A DNA stretch of 19,101 nucleotides from Faecalicatena sp. (GTDB taxonomy: Bacteria > Bacillota > Clostridia > Lachnospirales > Lachnospiraceae), in the NCBI GenBank assembly GCA_009774255.1, contig VSNK01000089.1:1-19101 (forward strand), read 5' to 3'. Below are positions 1 to 8,581 of the stretch, piece by piece; position 1 is the stretch's first letter; every line of letters starts with the position of its first letter. The notes below the pieces were generated by a model, which made no database searches, was not told the origin of the DNA, and saw nothing but the letters and a program-made list of their open reading frames with translations. A program made the translations under genes and the position numbers.

Positions 1-2364
1 GGGGATGTGAATGTACGTCATTTTGTGACGGTTGAAGAGGGGCTTCGTAATGCGGGCTTTACGCTCACATCCGCTTCATGGCTTGACGGTTATGATGCGG
101 TCTGCAGGCAGGCTAAGATCGAATATTATCAGGAAATGAAGCAGGAGGCAGAAAAAAGAGGGATGTTTTATCTTTTGTCAGCAATGGGAAAGGCCATGCC
201 GGAACCAGAATATGAACTGCCACTGGAAGGGGAAGGCGAGGCAGCGGTTTATGTGCTGGCAAGAATTTCAGGCGAAGGCAGTGACAGGAATGCCTGTGCC
301 GGAGATATGATGCTGACGGAAACCGAAAAGCGGGACATCCTTGAGCTGAACCGAAAGTATGAAAAATTTATGCTTGTACTGAACACAGGAGGGCTTGTTG
401 ACCTGACGCCGGTTCAGGAAGTAAAAAATATTTTGCTCCTGGGACAGCTTGGGACTCCGACAGGGGATGTCCTTGCGGACCTTATACTCGGAAAAAGTTA
501 TCCGTCGGGCAAGCTTGCAATGACATGGGCGAAGCTGGAGGATTACCCTTCCACAGAAGGATTCGGCGATCCAAATGATACCTTCTACAGAGAAGGAATC
601 TACGTGGGCTACCGATATTTTGATACAGTGAAGAAAGAGGTGTTATACTCCTTCGGCTATGGTCTTGGTTACACAGAATTTGAGACGGTCTGCCGGTCGG
701 TTTCGGCGGATGAAAGCCGGATTGCGGTGACGGCAGAGATTACAAATACAGGGAAGTATGCCGGAAGGGAGACGGTTCAGCTATATTACGGAGCTTTGGA
801 TAGCGAAACAGACCGCCCTTATAAGGAGCTGGCCGGATTTGCAAAGAGCAGGGAGCTGCTTCCGGGAGAAAGCTGCGAGGTGGAAATTGAGTTTTGCACG
901 AAGGATATGGCAGTGTATGACGAGAAATCAGCGTCTTATATTCTGGAAAAGGGAGACTATGCACTGTATCTTGGAAACAGTTCCCGGAATTCTTTTGTAT
1001 GTGGAAGGCTTACATTCACAGATACGGTTGTCACAGAACAGTTGAAAAATATCTGTTCAGGTGACAGGGTAGAGGAGCTTTGCTATGAAAGAAATGAAGG
1101 GGATCCAAAAGATATAGAGCAGGGAGAAAAACTCAAAGAGGCTGTGTGCATTACTATTGATACAAAGAAAATAGAAAAATCCAGGATTCTTTACAGCGGC
1201 CTGCCGGCAGAGCTTCCACGGGGGGAAGCCTGCGTCTGGGAGGATGTGATTTCAGGAAAGAAAAGTGTGGAAGAATTTGCATCCGGGCTTTCAGATGATG
1301 ATCTGATACAGCTTTGTGTGGGACTTCATGAAGAAGGCAGCGGGGCCGGCAGTGTGATCGGGGTTGCGGCTTCGTCTGTTGCAGGCGCGGCAGGAGAAAC
1401 AACGGACAGATTAAAAGAAAAATACCATCTGGATACGCTTGTGATGGCGGATGGGCCGGCAGGTCTCCGGCTCAGTTCCATTTACAAGGTGATAGATGGA
1501 AAGGTAAAGGCTGTTTCTTCTTCCTTTGGCGGTGATATCTCGGATCTGGTCGATCTGGGAGAATTTGATATGAGCCGGAAGGAGGAGACCGTGTCAAAAG
1601 AGGAATTGGAGGCCGCGGAATATTACCAATACTGCACGGCAATCCCGATCGGTACGGATCTGGCGCAGTCTTTTAATCCGGAGGCAGTCAGGGCCTGCGG
1701 CGATATTGTCGGTTCGGAGATGGAACAGTACGGTATCCACCTGTGGCTTGCCCCCGCCCTGAATATTCAGAGATCCCCTCTGTGCGGGCGTAATTTTGAA
1801 TATTATTCGGAGGATCCCCTGGTGAGCGGGCTCATGGCCGCTGCAATGACGGAAGGCGTGCAGAGCCACAAGGGATGCGGTGTCACAATCAAGCATTTTG
1901 CCTGCAATAACCAGGAAACGAACCGATATACGTCAAATAGCATCGTGAGTGAAAGAGCGCTGCGGGAGATATATCTCCGTGGATTTGAAATCTGTATCCG
2001 GCAGGCGAAGCCTTATACGGTGATGACTTCCTATAATCTGATCAATGGGGAACATGCCTGCAACCGCAGAGAGCTGCTGACAGATGTTCTTCGGGATGAA
2101 TGGAATTTTGAAGGAATCGTCATGACAGATTGGTATGCTACTACAACCGTGATGAAAACCCCGGACAGCAAATATAAAGAAGCGTCAGCGGCAGGCTGTG
2201 TCAAAGCCGGGAATGATCTTACCATGCCGGGGGGAACATCAGATACAGACGATATAAAAAATGCATTGGCAGAGGAAGGGCATCCCTATCATCTGTCAAG
2301 GGCACAGCTTCAGGTCTGCGCGGTCCGGATATTAAAGCTTCTGAAAGAATTGGTACAGAAATAA
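1..2364 (+). CDS. GH3 beta-glucosidase, reversed domain order, 5' partial
   Basis: Glycoside hydrolase family 3 enzyme, probably cytoplasmic because no signal peptide is visible, although the true N-terminus lies outside the window. The frame is open to base 1, and the first in-frame GTG (7) lies inside what family knowledge suggests is a conserved stretch, so roughly 50-60 residues are probably missing. Domain order is permuted. First comes the GH3 C-terminal alpha/beta domain with SGEGSDR, whose Glu (codon 274-276) fits the acid/base. Next is a fibronectin-III-like domain (about codons 235-335). Last is the TIM-barrel domain, with MADGPAGLRL, KHFACNNQETNR and GIVMTDWYA, whose Asp (codon 2128-2130) fits the nucleophile. 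This order is known in Ruminococcus albus and Butyrivibrio beta-glucosidases. It hydrolyses terminal beta-linked glucose or a related sugar; the exact substrate is not readable. The GPH symporter follows 36 bases later, so the pair likely imports and cleaves an oligosaccharide. Confidence 0.95.
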   Translation, partial: GDVNVRHFVTVEEGLRNAGFTLTSASWLDGYDAVCRQAKIEYYQEMKQEAEKRGMFYLLSAMGKAMPEPEYELPLEGEGEAAVYVLARISGEGSDRNACAGDMMLTETEKRDILELNRKYEKFMLVLNTGGLVDLTPVQEVKNILLLGQLGTPTGDVLADLILGKSYPSGKLAMTWAKLEDYPSTEGFGDPNDTFYREGIYVGYRYFDTVKKEVLYSFGYGLGYTEFETVCRSVSADESRIAVTAEITNTGKYAGRETVQLYYGALDSETDRPYKELAGFAKSRELLPGESCEVEIEFCTKDMAVYDEKSASYILEKGDYALYLGNSSRNSFVCGRLTFTDTVVTEQLKNICSGDRVEELCYERNEGDPKDIEQGEKLKEAVCITIDTKKIEKSRILYSGLPAELPRGEACVWEDVISGKKSVEEFASGLSDDDLIQLCVGLHEEGSGAGSVIGVAASSVAGAAGETTDRLKEKYHLDTLVMADGPAGLRLSSIYKVIDGKVKAVSSSFGGDISDLVDLGEFDMSRKEETVSKEELEAAEYYQYCTAIPIGTDLAQSFNPEAVRACGDIVGSEMEQYGIHLWLAPALNIQRSPLCGRNFEYYSEDPLVSGLMAAAMTEGVQSHKGCGVTIKHFACNNQETNRYTSNSIVSERALREIYLRGFEICIRQAKPYTVMTSYNLINGEHACNRRELLTDVLRDEWNFEGIVMTDWYATTTVMKTPDSKYKEASAAGCVKAGNDLTMPGGTSDTDDIKNALAEEGHPYHLSRAQLQVCAVRILKLLKELVQK

Positions 2365-2400
2365 TCATTGAGAGTAAGTGCGTATAGGAAAGGAGAAAAC

Positions 2401-3768
2401 ATGGGAACAGAAAACACGAAAAAGTTACCGGTAGGACTCAGGGATAAACTTCCAGCATGGGTATATCCATCATGGGCATCTTCCGGATCAGCGGTAGCAA
2501 TCAGTACAGTTATGATAGGATATGCTACATTTTATTGTACAGATGTATTGGGCCTTTCACCTGCGATCATCGGTGTTATTATGCTTATCACAAGACTGAC
2601 AGATGGAATTACTGATTTTCTGATAGGATATTTGGTGGATAATACACATACAAAATGGGGGCAGGCAAGACCATATGAGATTGCCGGTGTCTTGCTTTGG
2701 ATTTTGATGATGATGTTCTATTCGACGCCCAAAATGGGAACTACAGCCAAGTATGTATGGGTATTTGTTATTTACTTCCTGATTACGGCAGTCTGCCAGA
2801 CAATCGTATATGGCGTTAATAACATCTACTTAAAAAACGCCTTTAAAAAGGAAGCTGATCGAAATAAAGTTATCTCGTTCAGCGGATCTATTATGATGTT
2901 TGCAACGATCATAGTTGGAATTTTGCTGCCGCAGCTTATTGCCAGAGCGGGTACAGACCTTTCTTCATGGAGCAAAATGGGTATTTTGGTTGGAATTCCA
3001 TGTGCAGTAATGGCAGCAATGAGATTTTTATTTATTCCTGAATGTAACGCAGAAGCAACTCATGAGGAAAAAAAGGAAAAGCTGTCTTTAATGGAAGGTG
3101 TAAAAACTGTATTTAGAAACAAATATATCTTGATGCTGGTATTTATTTACCTTATGCAGCAGTTTAGTGTTGCGATTAATAATTCTATTGGTACATATTT
3201 TTTTAAATATTATATCGGAGACATCGGACTCCAGTCCATTGTAGGATTTGCCGGATTCCTTATGCCTGTGATCTTAATATTTTCGCCTAAGCTCCTTGAA
3301 AAATTCGGTACCCGGAAGATACTTTTGCTTGGTACGGTTTCCGGTCTTGCTTCCATTATCATCCGAATTTTGGCGGGTAAAAATATAGTTGGACATACCA
3401 TTTCCGCAGTGGTCAGTTCTTTCTATCAGATTCCGACAGGAGCGCTTCTTGGAATTTATATTTTTGAGTGTATGGATTATGGAGCATGGAAAACAGGTAT
3501 ACGCGCGGACGGTATGATAAATTCCTTAAATTCTGTTGCGGCAAAACTTGCCATGGGACTTACATCCCTTATGTGTGGATTTGTTCTTGGCGTTGTGAAC
3601 TATGATGGAACAGCTGCTGTCCAGCCGCCGGAAGTTATTAATGCAATATATATTATGAATAATATTGTTCCGCTGGTACTTTCTATTGTGGCACTGATCG
3701 TAGCTCTTAAATATGACCTTGAAAAGAAATTACCGCAGATCAGGCAGGATTTGGAACAGAGAAAATAA
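2401..3768 (+). CDS. GPH-family sugar:cation symporter (MelB-like)
   Basis: Membrane transporter of the glycoside-pentoside-hexuronide:cation symporter family within the MFS fold, 455 aa and about 12 hydrophobic segments, the usual size. The N-terminal half has the family signature LTDGITDFLIGYLVDN followed by THTKWGQARP, matching the MelB D-x-x-x-D cation site and the loop 2-3 motif. The start at 2401 is chosen because AGGAG lies 5 bases upstream (2391-2395). An in-frame TTG at 2368 has no ribosome site. The gene follows the GH3 beta-glucosidase by 36 bases, so it probably brings in the glycoside that enzyme cleaves. A second GPH gene lies at 7012-8358 on the other strand. Substrate cannot be assigned from sequence alone. 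Confidence 0.93.
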   Translation: MGTENTKKLPVGLRDKLPAWVYPSWASSGSAVAISTVMIGYATFYCTDVLGLSPAIIGVIMLITRLTDGITDFLIGYLVDNTHTKWGQARPYEIAGVLLWILMMMFYSTPKMGTTAKYVWVFVIYFLITAVCQTIVYGVNNIYLKNAFKKEADRNKVISFSGSIMMFATIIVGILLPQLIARAGTDLSSWSKMGILVGIPCAVMAAMRFLFIPECNAEATHEEKKEKLSLMEGVKTVFRNKYILMLVFIYLMQQFSVAINNSIGTYFFKYYIGDIGLQSIVGFAGFLMPVILIFSPKLLEKFGTRKILLLGTVSGLASIIIRILAGKNIVGHTISAVVSSFYQIPTGALLGIYIFECMDYGAWKTGIRADGMINSLNSVAAKLAMGLTSLMCGFVLGVVNYDGTAAVQPPEVINAIYIMNNIVPLVLSIVALIVALKYDLEKKLPQIRQDLEQRK

Positions 3769-3796
3769 TCGGATATCGGCAGGGAGGTTATTTGTT

Positions 3797-3886
3797 GTGA
3801 AAACAGAACAAATTGATTTATGGGACAGGGACGAATATCAGTATGGCGCGGCATTTGGGTTTATTCCGAATAATGGTGCGCTTTAG
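3797..3886 (+). pseudogene. N-terminal remnant of an alpha/beta-hydrolase esterase
   Basis: A 29-codon frame starts at GTG 3797 with a strong GGGAGG ribosome site (3782-3787) and stops at TAG 3884. The peptide begins VKTEQIDLWDRDEYQYGAAF and continues GFIPN. This resembles, from memory, the N-terminus of Lachnospiraceae acetylxylan-esterase-like alpha/beta hydrolases (IxLWDRxEYxYxAAxGFxPN), which are common in glycan-use clusters. The expected continuation, including the oxyanion GGGY segment and the GxSxG nucleophile elbow, is absent in all frames before the permease at 3927. I read it as a gene that lost about 90% of its 3' part by deletion. A genuine micropeptide cannot be excluded. Confidence 0.55.
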
Positions 3887-3926
3887 AACCTTAAAACCCT
3901 GCCAAGTTCAGAAGGGATGACTCTGT

Positions 3927-4841
3927 ATGGACTTTATTTTCTTATTGTTGAAACAAAACATTTTAATGTTTATGTATCTTTTGATTGGGTACTATTTATA
4001 TAGGAAAAAACTGATTAGTACATCCGGAAGCGCTGACCTTGGACGAATGCTCCTGCATATTATCATGCCGGCGGCAATTCTGAAATCCTATCTGGCAGAT
4101 TATTCTGCCAGATTACTGAAGGGGCTGTTTGTTTCCTTTGTTGCCGCCCTGCTTTCTTTACTGCTTGCCATAATCATAAGCAGGATATTTTTTAGTAAAG
4201 AGCATGGAATTGAACGGTTTAGCGCCGCTTTTTCCAATGCAGGATTTATCGGTATTCCTTTGGTGCAGATGACGTTAGGACAAGAAGCCGTCTTTTATGT
4301 GTCCTCTTTCGTCGCGCTGCTTAACATTTTGCAATGGACTTACGGCATACTGGTATTAACCCAGGATCGAAGCGTGCTTTCTTTCCACAAACTCAGGACA
4401 AATCCGATTATCCTCAGTTTTTTAGGGGGACTGCTACTATTCTTCCTTCCTGTATCACTTCCGGATTTATTAGACGGTATGATTGGAACACTGGCTAATA
4501 TGAATGGCCCGCTGGCAATGATGGTGCTTGGAACTTATCTGGCTCAAGTCCCTATAAAATCGCTTTTTACTGAACCAATTGTATATCGTTGCATCTTAAT
4601 TCGGCTGCTTGTGATTCCAGCTTTCACTATTGTACTTTTATTTCTGTTTCCAACAGAATACCATACGATTAAACTTACCATTTTAATTGCAGCCTCAGCG
4701 CCGGTGGGATCTAACGTTGCTATTTTTGCCCAGTTATATCAAAATAATTATATACGTGCTGTAAAGGAAGTCTGCCTAAGCACGCTTTTATGTATTTTTA
4801 CTCTTCCTGCCATTGTGGGTGTGGCAAATTACATTTTATAG
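3927..4841 (+). CDS. AEC-family (auxin efflux carrier-like) permease
   Basis: Integral membrane protein of 304 aa, almost entirely hydrophobic segments (about ten), the typical length of bacterial AEC transporters. Family hallmarks are visible: a first half with LLHIIMPAAILKSYL, the conserved FSNAGFIGIPLVQMTLG stretch (about residues 101-118), and a C-terminal half with APVGSNVAIFAQLY. Bacterial members export or import organic anions such as malate or malonate, but the substrate here is unknown. The start is ATG 3927, preceded by AGAAGGGATGA. It sits 40 bases after the esterase remnant and 24 bases before the SGNH hydrolase gene, in the same direction, so the two are likely co-transcribed. 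Confidence 0.9.
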   Translation: MDFIFLLLKQNILMFMYLLIGYYLYRKKLISTSGSADLGRMLLHIIMPAAILKSYLADYSARLLKGLFVSFVAALLSLLLAIIISRIFFSKEHGIERFSAAFSNAGFIGIPLVQMTLGQEAVFYVSSFVALLNILQWTYGILVLTQDRSVLSFHKLRTNPIILSFLGGLLLFFLPVSLPDLLDGMIGTLANMNGPLAMMVLGTYLAQVPIKSLFTEPIVYRCILIRLLVIPAFTIVLLFLFPTEYHTIKLTILIAASAPVGSNVAIFAQLYQNNYIRAVKEVCLSTLLCIFTLPAIVGVANYIL

Positions 4842-4865
4842 ATAATTTCGTTTTGGAGGAATAAC

Positions 4866-5531
4866 ATGATTGAATATTTTAATGCGTATCTGAAAATGGA
4901 GCAACAGCAAAAAATAGACAAATACCGGATTCTTAATGAGCATGTCGTGAAAGGCCAGATACTCTTTACCGGTTCTTCTTTAATGGAGCAGTTTCCTGTT
5001 AACGAGTTGTTGATGACAGAACAGATGGATATCATCATTTATAACCGCGGAGTCGGTGGATTTACAACGGATGATATGCTTCAGAACCTGGATGTCCAGC
5101 TATTTGATACAAAACCTTCCAAAATATTTATTAACATTGGGACCAATGATATCTCATTTTCAGGCGCTTTTGAAGATGTTTTGTCACATATGATTATAAA
5201 TTATGAAGAGATTTTGAGACAGATAAAATCTCGGCTGCCAGATAGCTCCGTATATATGATGGCTTATTATCCAGTTAATGAAGTTGATAAAGTTCCGGAA
5301 GGTGAATGGGGGAAAGAATTATTCATTAACAGGAATAATCGTAATATCCCTATAGCAAATGCAGCCATCCAAAGGCTCTCTGAAAAATACGATTGCCGCT
5401 ATATTGATGTAAACACTGGGCTTACTGACGAATATGGAAGACTGAAAAAAGAGTTTACAGTGGAAGGAGTACATATGTATGCTAATGCATACCGAATCAT
5501 ATTCGAAAATCTGAAACCATATTTAAAATAA
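4866..5531 (+). CDS. SGNH/GDSL-type hydrolase
   Basis: Predicted esterase of the SGNH hydrolase superfamily, 221 aa, no signal peptide, so probably an intracellular deacylase of imported sugars. Block I is FTGSSLMEQFP with the nucleophile Ser38 (GSSL in place of GDSL). Block II is NRGVGG (Gly62/64/65). Block III is INIGTNDI with Asn94. Block V is VEGVHMYANAY with His203. The residue three before the His, normally Asp in the catalytic pair, is Glu200, an unusual but plausible substitution. The start ATG 4866 has GGAGG eight bases upstream region (4855-4860). The gene follows the permease by 24 bases and ends just before a hairpin terminator, so it closes the plus-strand cluster. Confidence 0.88.
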   Translation: MIEYFNAYLKMEQQQKIDKYRILNEHVVKGQILFTGSSLMEQFPVNELLMTEQMDIIIYNRGVGGFTTDDMLQNLDVQLFDTKPSKIFINIGTNDISFSGAFEDVLSHMIINYEEILRQIKSRLPDSSVYMMAYYPVNEVDKVPEGEWGKELFINRNNRNIPIANAAIQRLSEKYDCRYIDVNTGLTDEYGRLKKEFTVEGVHMYANAYRIIFENLKPYLK

Positions 5532-5535
5532 ATTG

Positions 5536-5583
5536 AAAGACTGCCACATACCAGATATTTGAACCGGTATATGGCAGTTTTTA
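5536..5583 (+). terminator. Rho-independent terminator closing the sugar cluster
   Basis: A hairpin begins 8 bases after the SGNH hydrolase stop. ACTGCCACATACC (5540-5552) pairs with GGTATATGGCAGT (5566-5578) with one C-A mismatch and a 13-base loop. The stem extends outward through an AAAG/TTTT stretch and gives a run of five T (5578-5582). It lies between convergent genes, and the AraC gene on the other strand ends at 5630, so it may work in both directions, less well on the minus strand. Confidence 0.8.
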
Positions 5584-5629
5584 ATCCTCAATATACTAAA
5601 GATATTTCACATTTTTCCGAAAACAAGGT

Positions 5630-6820
5630 TCACATATCTGGAAATTCGGATTTGAATTCATGCATTTTATTTTGCTTTCGGTATTTCGCGGGGGTGGTGC
5701 CCATGATTTCCCGGAAAACCTTTGTAAAATAATTTTGAGGAGTAATCTGCATGTACTCTGCGATGCCCGCAATAGACGAATCGGAGTAGCGGAGCAGGTT
5801 GCAGGACAGCTCAATCTTTTTTTCAAGGATATAGCGGGAAAGTGTTCTCCCGGTCTCCTGCGTGAAAATACCGGAAAGGTAGCTGGAATTCAGCCCGATA
5901 TGCTTTGCAATGTCGTCCAGCCTTATTTTTTCATAAATGTGTTTCGCAATATAGTTCTTGGCCTTTTCGATGTACATATTTTCAGAGCAGTCTTTTTTTG
6001 CTTTTTCTATTTCATCTGAAAACAGTTCCATGCTGTATTTATAAATCTGCTTCATTTCAATCATATCACGGGCAACAGACAGTCTCTGAAGAAGCAGGTC
6101 GCTGAGCTCGTAGGCACGGGATTCGGCAACGCCTGCCTGTATCGCGGTCCGTGTAGTGATCGTAATTGCACAGACGCATTCGTATTCACATTGTTTTAGT
6201 TTTCCCTTTGCGATGATACCAGGCTGCCAGATTTCTGAGTCTGGCAGTTCTATTTTCCCATTTGCTGCGTTCTCTGCCAATTCCCGTTCTCTGGAGTAAG
6301 CCATGTGCGGCCGCAGTTCTTCGCTGTTGGAAAGATGATATACAGCGTATTTTTGCTTGATCTGCCGGTCAAAAATCTGTGTATGCTGCCGGTCAAGTAG
6401 GACATTGACGGAATTCGACAGATCATTGGTAATCAGCCCATAGAAAAAGGCCAGCAGTTCTTCAAAATAATCTATGGGGAGGTATGGAACCGGAAAATCC
6501 TTATCGGAACCACATCGGGACAGATATTGCCGGATGCGTGGCTCCGGGAAATTGCCGCCGGAAACAGGGCCGAGTACATAGAACCTCCCGCTATAGAAAA
6601 ATATCCCATAAAAAAAGTCCTCATCCGTGTAAATATTACATGCAGCGGTTTTGACCGTTCCCGTAAGACGGGAGAAAAGCTCCTTGCAACAGCAGACAGG
6701 ATCTTTTGCCCGGAATGGTTCCGGTGATGAAAAGACAATCTTTCCCTCCTGTGACAGGCTTCTGCAGCTGCAATTTGATAGTCTTTCTATGTGCTGGATG
6801 ACATATTCCTGAAATTCCAT
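5630..6820 (-). CDS. AraC-family transcriptional regulator
   Basis: Cytoplasmic DNA-binding regulator of 396 aa. The C-terminal ~100 residues form the double helix-turn-helix of AraC/XylS proteins: first HTH around IRLDDIAKHIGLNSSYLSGI, second around SSIAGIAEYMQITPQNYFTK, ending with the family motif GTTPAKYRKQ. The N-terminal ~270 residues are a sensor region I cannot assign; they are rich in Cys near the start (NCSC, CCCK). The start is placed at 6820 because GGAGG (6826-6830) lies 5 bases upstream; an in-frame TTG at 6856 has no ribosome site and falls in a hairpin. By position it probably controls the neighbouring GPH symporter and GH78-like gene, or the convergent GH3 cluster, in response to a sugar. 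Confidence 0.92.
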   Translation of the reverse strand: MEFQEYVIQHIERLSNCSCRSLSQEGKIVFSSPEPFRAKDPVCCCKELFSRLTGTVKTAACNIYTDEDFFYGIFFYSGRFYVLGPVSGGNFPEPRIRQYLSRCGSDKDFPVPYLPIDYFEELLAFFYGLITNDLSNSVNVLLDRQHTQIFDRQIKQKYAVYHLSNSEELRPHMAYSRERELAENAANGKIELPDSEIWQPGIIAKGKLKQCEYECVCAITITTRTAIQAGVAESRAYELSDLLLQRLSVARDMIEMKQIYKYSMELFSDEIEKAKKDCSENMYIEKAKNYIAKHIYEKIRLDDIAKHIGLNSSYLSGIFTQETGRTLSRYILEKKIELSCNLLRYSDSSIAGIAEYMQITPQNYFTKVFREIMGTTPAKYRKQNKMHEFKSEFPDM

Positions 6821-6843
6821 TTCAACCTCCGCAGACAAGATAT

Positions 6844-6868
6844 CGCCGTCCGGCAAAACCGGACGGCG
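6844..6868. promoter_or_regulatory. Perfect 10-bp inverted repeat upstream of the AraC gene
   Basis: CGCCGTCCGG (6844-6853) and CCGGACGGCG (6859-6868) are perfect complements around the loop CAAAA. The repeat lies 24 bases upstream of the AraC start codon, just before its ribosome site. No T-run follows on either strand, so it is not an intrinsic terminator. It may be an operator or a stable 5'-UTR hairpin that affects translation or stability of the regulator mRNA. Confidence 0.6.
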
Positions 6869-6913
6869 TATACAATGATGTCCATTACGAGTATAGAATA
6901 CACCATGTGCAAT

Positions 6914-6966
6914 AAAAAAGCCAGTCTTTTCTGCTGTATGGGTACAAACTTTGAACTGGCTTTTAA
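6914..6966 (-). terminator. Probable terminator of the minus-strand GPH symporter
   Basis: AAAAGCCAGT (6916-6925) and ACTGGCTTTT (6955-6964) are perfect 10-bp arms with a 29-base loop. Read on the minus strand the hairpin is followed by six T and then ATT. It lies 48 bases beyond the symporter stop codon and just upstream of the AraC gene, so it would separate the two transcripts. The loop is longer than usual, which lowers confidence slightly. Confidence 0.65.
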
Positions 6967-7011
6967 GTAGGAGATTATTCAGTTTTTATACATCTTCGTG
7001 AAACAGCCCTA

Positions 7012-8358
7012 TCAGTTTGTTGAACCGCGTGCTTCCAGTTCCGTGCGGATCTGTGGCATTTTCTTATCCAGATTGTAGAAGACAAGAGCTATGCTGCCGA
7101 TGATCCAGCATATTGCAGGAAAGATATTGTTCAGGAACATGATACTGGCGTCGGAATAGCCGCCGCCGGAAAGTGCGCCGAACTGGAGGATGATGCCGGT
7201 GGCTGCAGAACCAAGTCCCTGGCCGAGCTTATCAGAGATGGTCCTGGAAGCAGAGATGATTCCTTCGGGCGTTTTTCCGTTCTTCCATTTGCTGAAATCC
7301 ATGACATCGATCAGCATGACCGGAAGCAGGTAACTGGCCGGGATACTGCACAAACCGAGTACGGCGGAGCAGAGGGTATACCAGACAAGATTTAACGGCA
7401 TCAGGCATCTTAAAAGGTATGCGGCAGCGCCGAGGATCGTGGAATATAAGCAAAGTTTGCCGTTTCCGAATTTTTCCGAAAGCACAGGAATCAGTGCCGC
7501 AGCGAAAAAGATGACAAGTGAAACCATGCCCGGAATAGATGCCGCGGCAACATCTCCATAAATGTATGTAAAGTAGTAGGTTCCCGCACTGCCTCCTGCT
7601 GCGGTGACCAGAGCCCTGACGAGAGAAACTACAAAAATAATGATCGTGTATCTGTTGTTTACCAGCATCTTAAGAGATTCAAAAAATCCGATTTTATCTT
7701 CCTTTTTAGAGGAAACAGATTCTTCCTGATCGACGATCTCCGGCATAAGGAAGAACCGCAGGAGGGTGAAAATAATGCTGGGAAGGCCAATGATCACCGC
7801 AATCAGTGTCCAGCCGAATTTCAGTGGAGTGATCACGGGAATCAAAACAGGGATGATAATTCCGACCAGAGCTGAGAGAATCGTGGAAATTACTGCGGCT
7901 ACCGAGACGGCGTGGAGTCTTCCTTCCTCATCCATGCTGTTTTTCATACGGATTGGTTCCGCACAGCCTACAAAGGTACTAAATACGGATGAATACAGGT
8001 TATACATAATGAAAATATAAACCAGCTTCATAGTCTCCGTCATGCCGGAGGGAACACTGAAACATAAGATTGCGGCAATCCAGGCGGCGACCATACACAG
8101 ATCCCAGACTCTCCCTTTTCCAAGCTTTGAATGGGTACGGTCGATGATCATGCCCGCAATAATATCGGTAAAGCCGTCCAGGATTCGGCTTACCAGAAAG
8201 ATCATACCTGCGTAGATGGCAGAGATCGCAAAGCTTTCTGTCATGGCATATGTAAGCTGGCTGATCAGCATATAACAGATCGCAGGGCTGGCTGATCCCA
8301 GCGTCCAGAGTATGGAGTTTCTCCATTTTCCATTTGGTTTCTTTGCTTTTGTTTGCAT
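7012..8358 (-). CDS. Second GPH-family sugar:cation symporter
   Basis: Membrane symporter of 448 aa with about 12 hydrophobic segments. It carries the GPH signature LDGFTDIIAGMIIDRTHSKL followed by GKGRVWDL, and a C-terminal helix pair ending in the charged tail YNLDKKMPQIRTELEARG. The start is ATG 8358 because AAGGAGG lies 8 bases upstream (8367-8373 on the plus strand); the in-frame TTG at 8376 lacks a site. It is only distantly similar to the first GPH protein in this window but shares the C-terminal pattern DLEKKLPQIRQDLEQR versus NLDKKMPQIRTELEAR. It is divergent from the GH78-like gene, so it probably imports that enzyme's substrate, such as a rhamnose-containing oligosaccharide (inference). 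Confidence 0.92.
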   Translation of the reverse strand: MQTKAKKPNGKWRNSILWTLGSASPAICYMLISQLTYAMTESFAISAIYAGMIFLVSRILDGFTDIIAGMIIDRTHSKLGKGRVWDLCMVAAWIAAILCFSVPSGMTETMKLVYIFIMYNLYSSVFSTFVGCAEPIRMKNSMDEEGRLHAVSVAAVISTILSALVGIIIPVLIPVITPLKFGWTLIAVIIGLPSIIFTLLRFFLMPEIVDQEESVSSKKEDKIGFFESLKMLVNNRYTIIIFVVSLVRALVTAAGGSAGTYYFTYIYGDVAAASIPGMVSLVIFFAAALIPVLSEKFGNGKLCLYSTILGAAAYLLRCLMPLNLVWYTLCSAVLGLCSIPASYLLPVMLIDVMDFSKWKNGKTPEGIISASRTISDKLGQGLGSAATGIILQFGALSGGGYSDASIMFLNNIFPAICWIIGSIALVFYNLDKKMPQIRTELEARGSTN

Positions 8359-8389
8359 AAAAGTTTCCTCCTTCAATGTTTATTGGCAC

Positions 8390-8420
8390 ATTATAATTGG
8401 AAAAATTACATAAGTATGAA
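8390..8420 (-). promoter_or_regulatory. Possible promoter for the minus-strand GPH gene
   Basis: A perfect TATAAT is present on the minus strand (complement of 8390-8395), 32 bases upstream of the GPH start codon. The best -35 candidate, TTCATA (complement of 8415-8420), is weak and spaced 19 bases away. The -10 box is convincing; the -35 box is not. Confidence 0.4.
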
Positions 8421-8495
8421 AAAATCTTTGGAAAGATGAAAATATATTTGGGAGAAATCTAGAAAAAATACAGAATTAGGAAGAACAAAAAATAA

Positions 8496-8524
8496 TTGCA
8501 TTTTTCAGAAAATATTTCTATACG
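8496..8524 (+). promoter_or_regulatory. Possible promoter for the GH78-like gene
   Basis: TTGCAT (8496-8501) and TATACG (8519-8524) are separated by exactly 17 bases in an AT-rich divergent intergenic region. Each box matches four of six sigma-A consensus positions. Transcription would start near 8531 and leave a leader of about 50 bases before the chosen start codon at 8582. Confidence 0.4.
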
Positions 8525-8581
8525 GGGAAAGAAATATACATTACGATGGAGGAAACTTACTATTTACAGGAGGATACGAGA

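Noticed and set aside
6844..6868. Intrinsic terminator upstream of the AraC gene
   Set aside because: The stem is strong, but neither strand has a following T-run, so it was kept only as a regulatory inverted repeat.
8546..8581. Upstream in-frame ATG for the GH78-like gene
   Set aside because: No ribosome site precedes 8546, while AGGAGG is ideally placed for the ATG at 8582; the 12 extra residues include the ribosome site itself.
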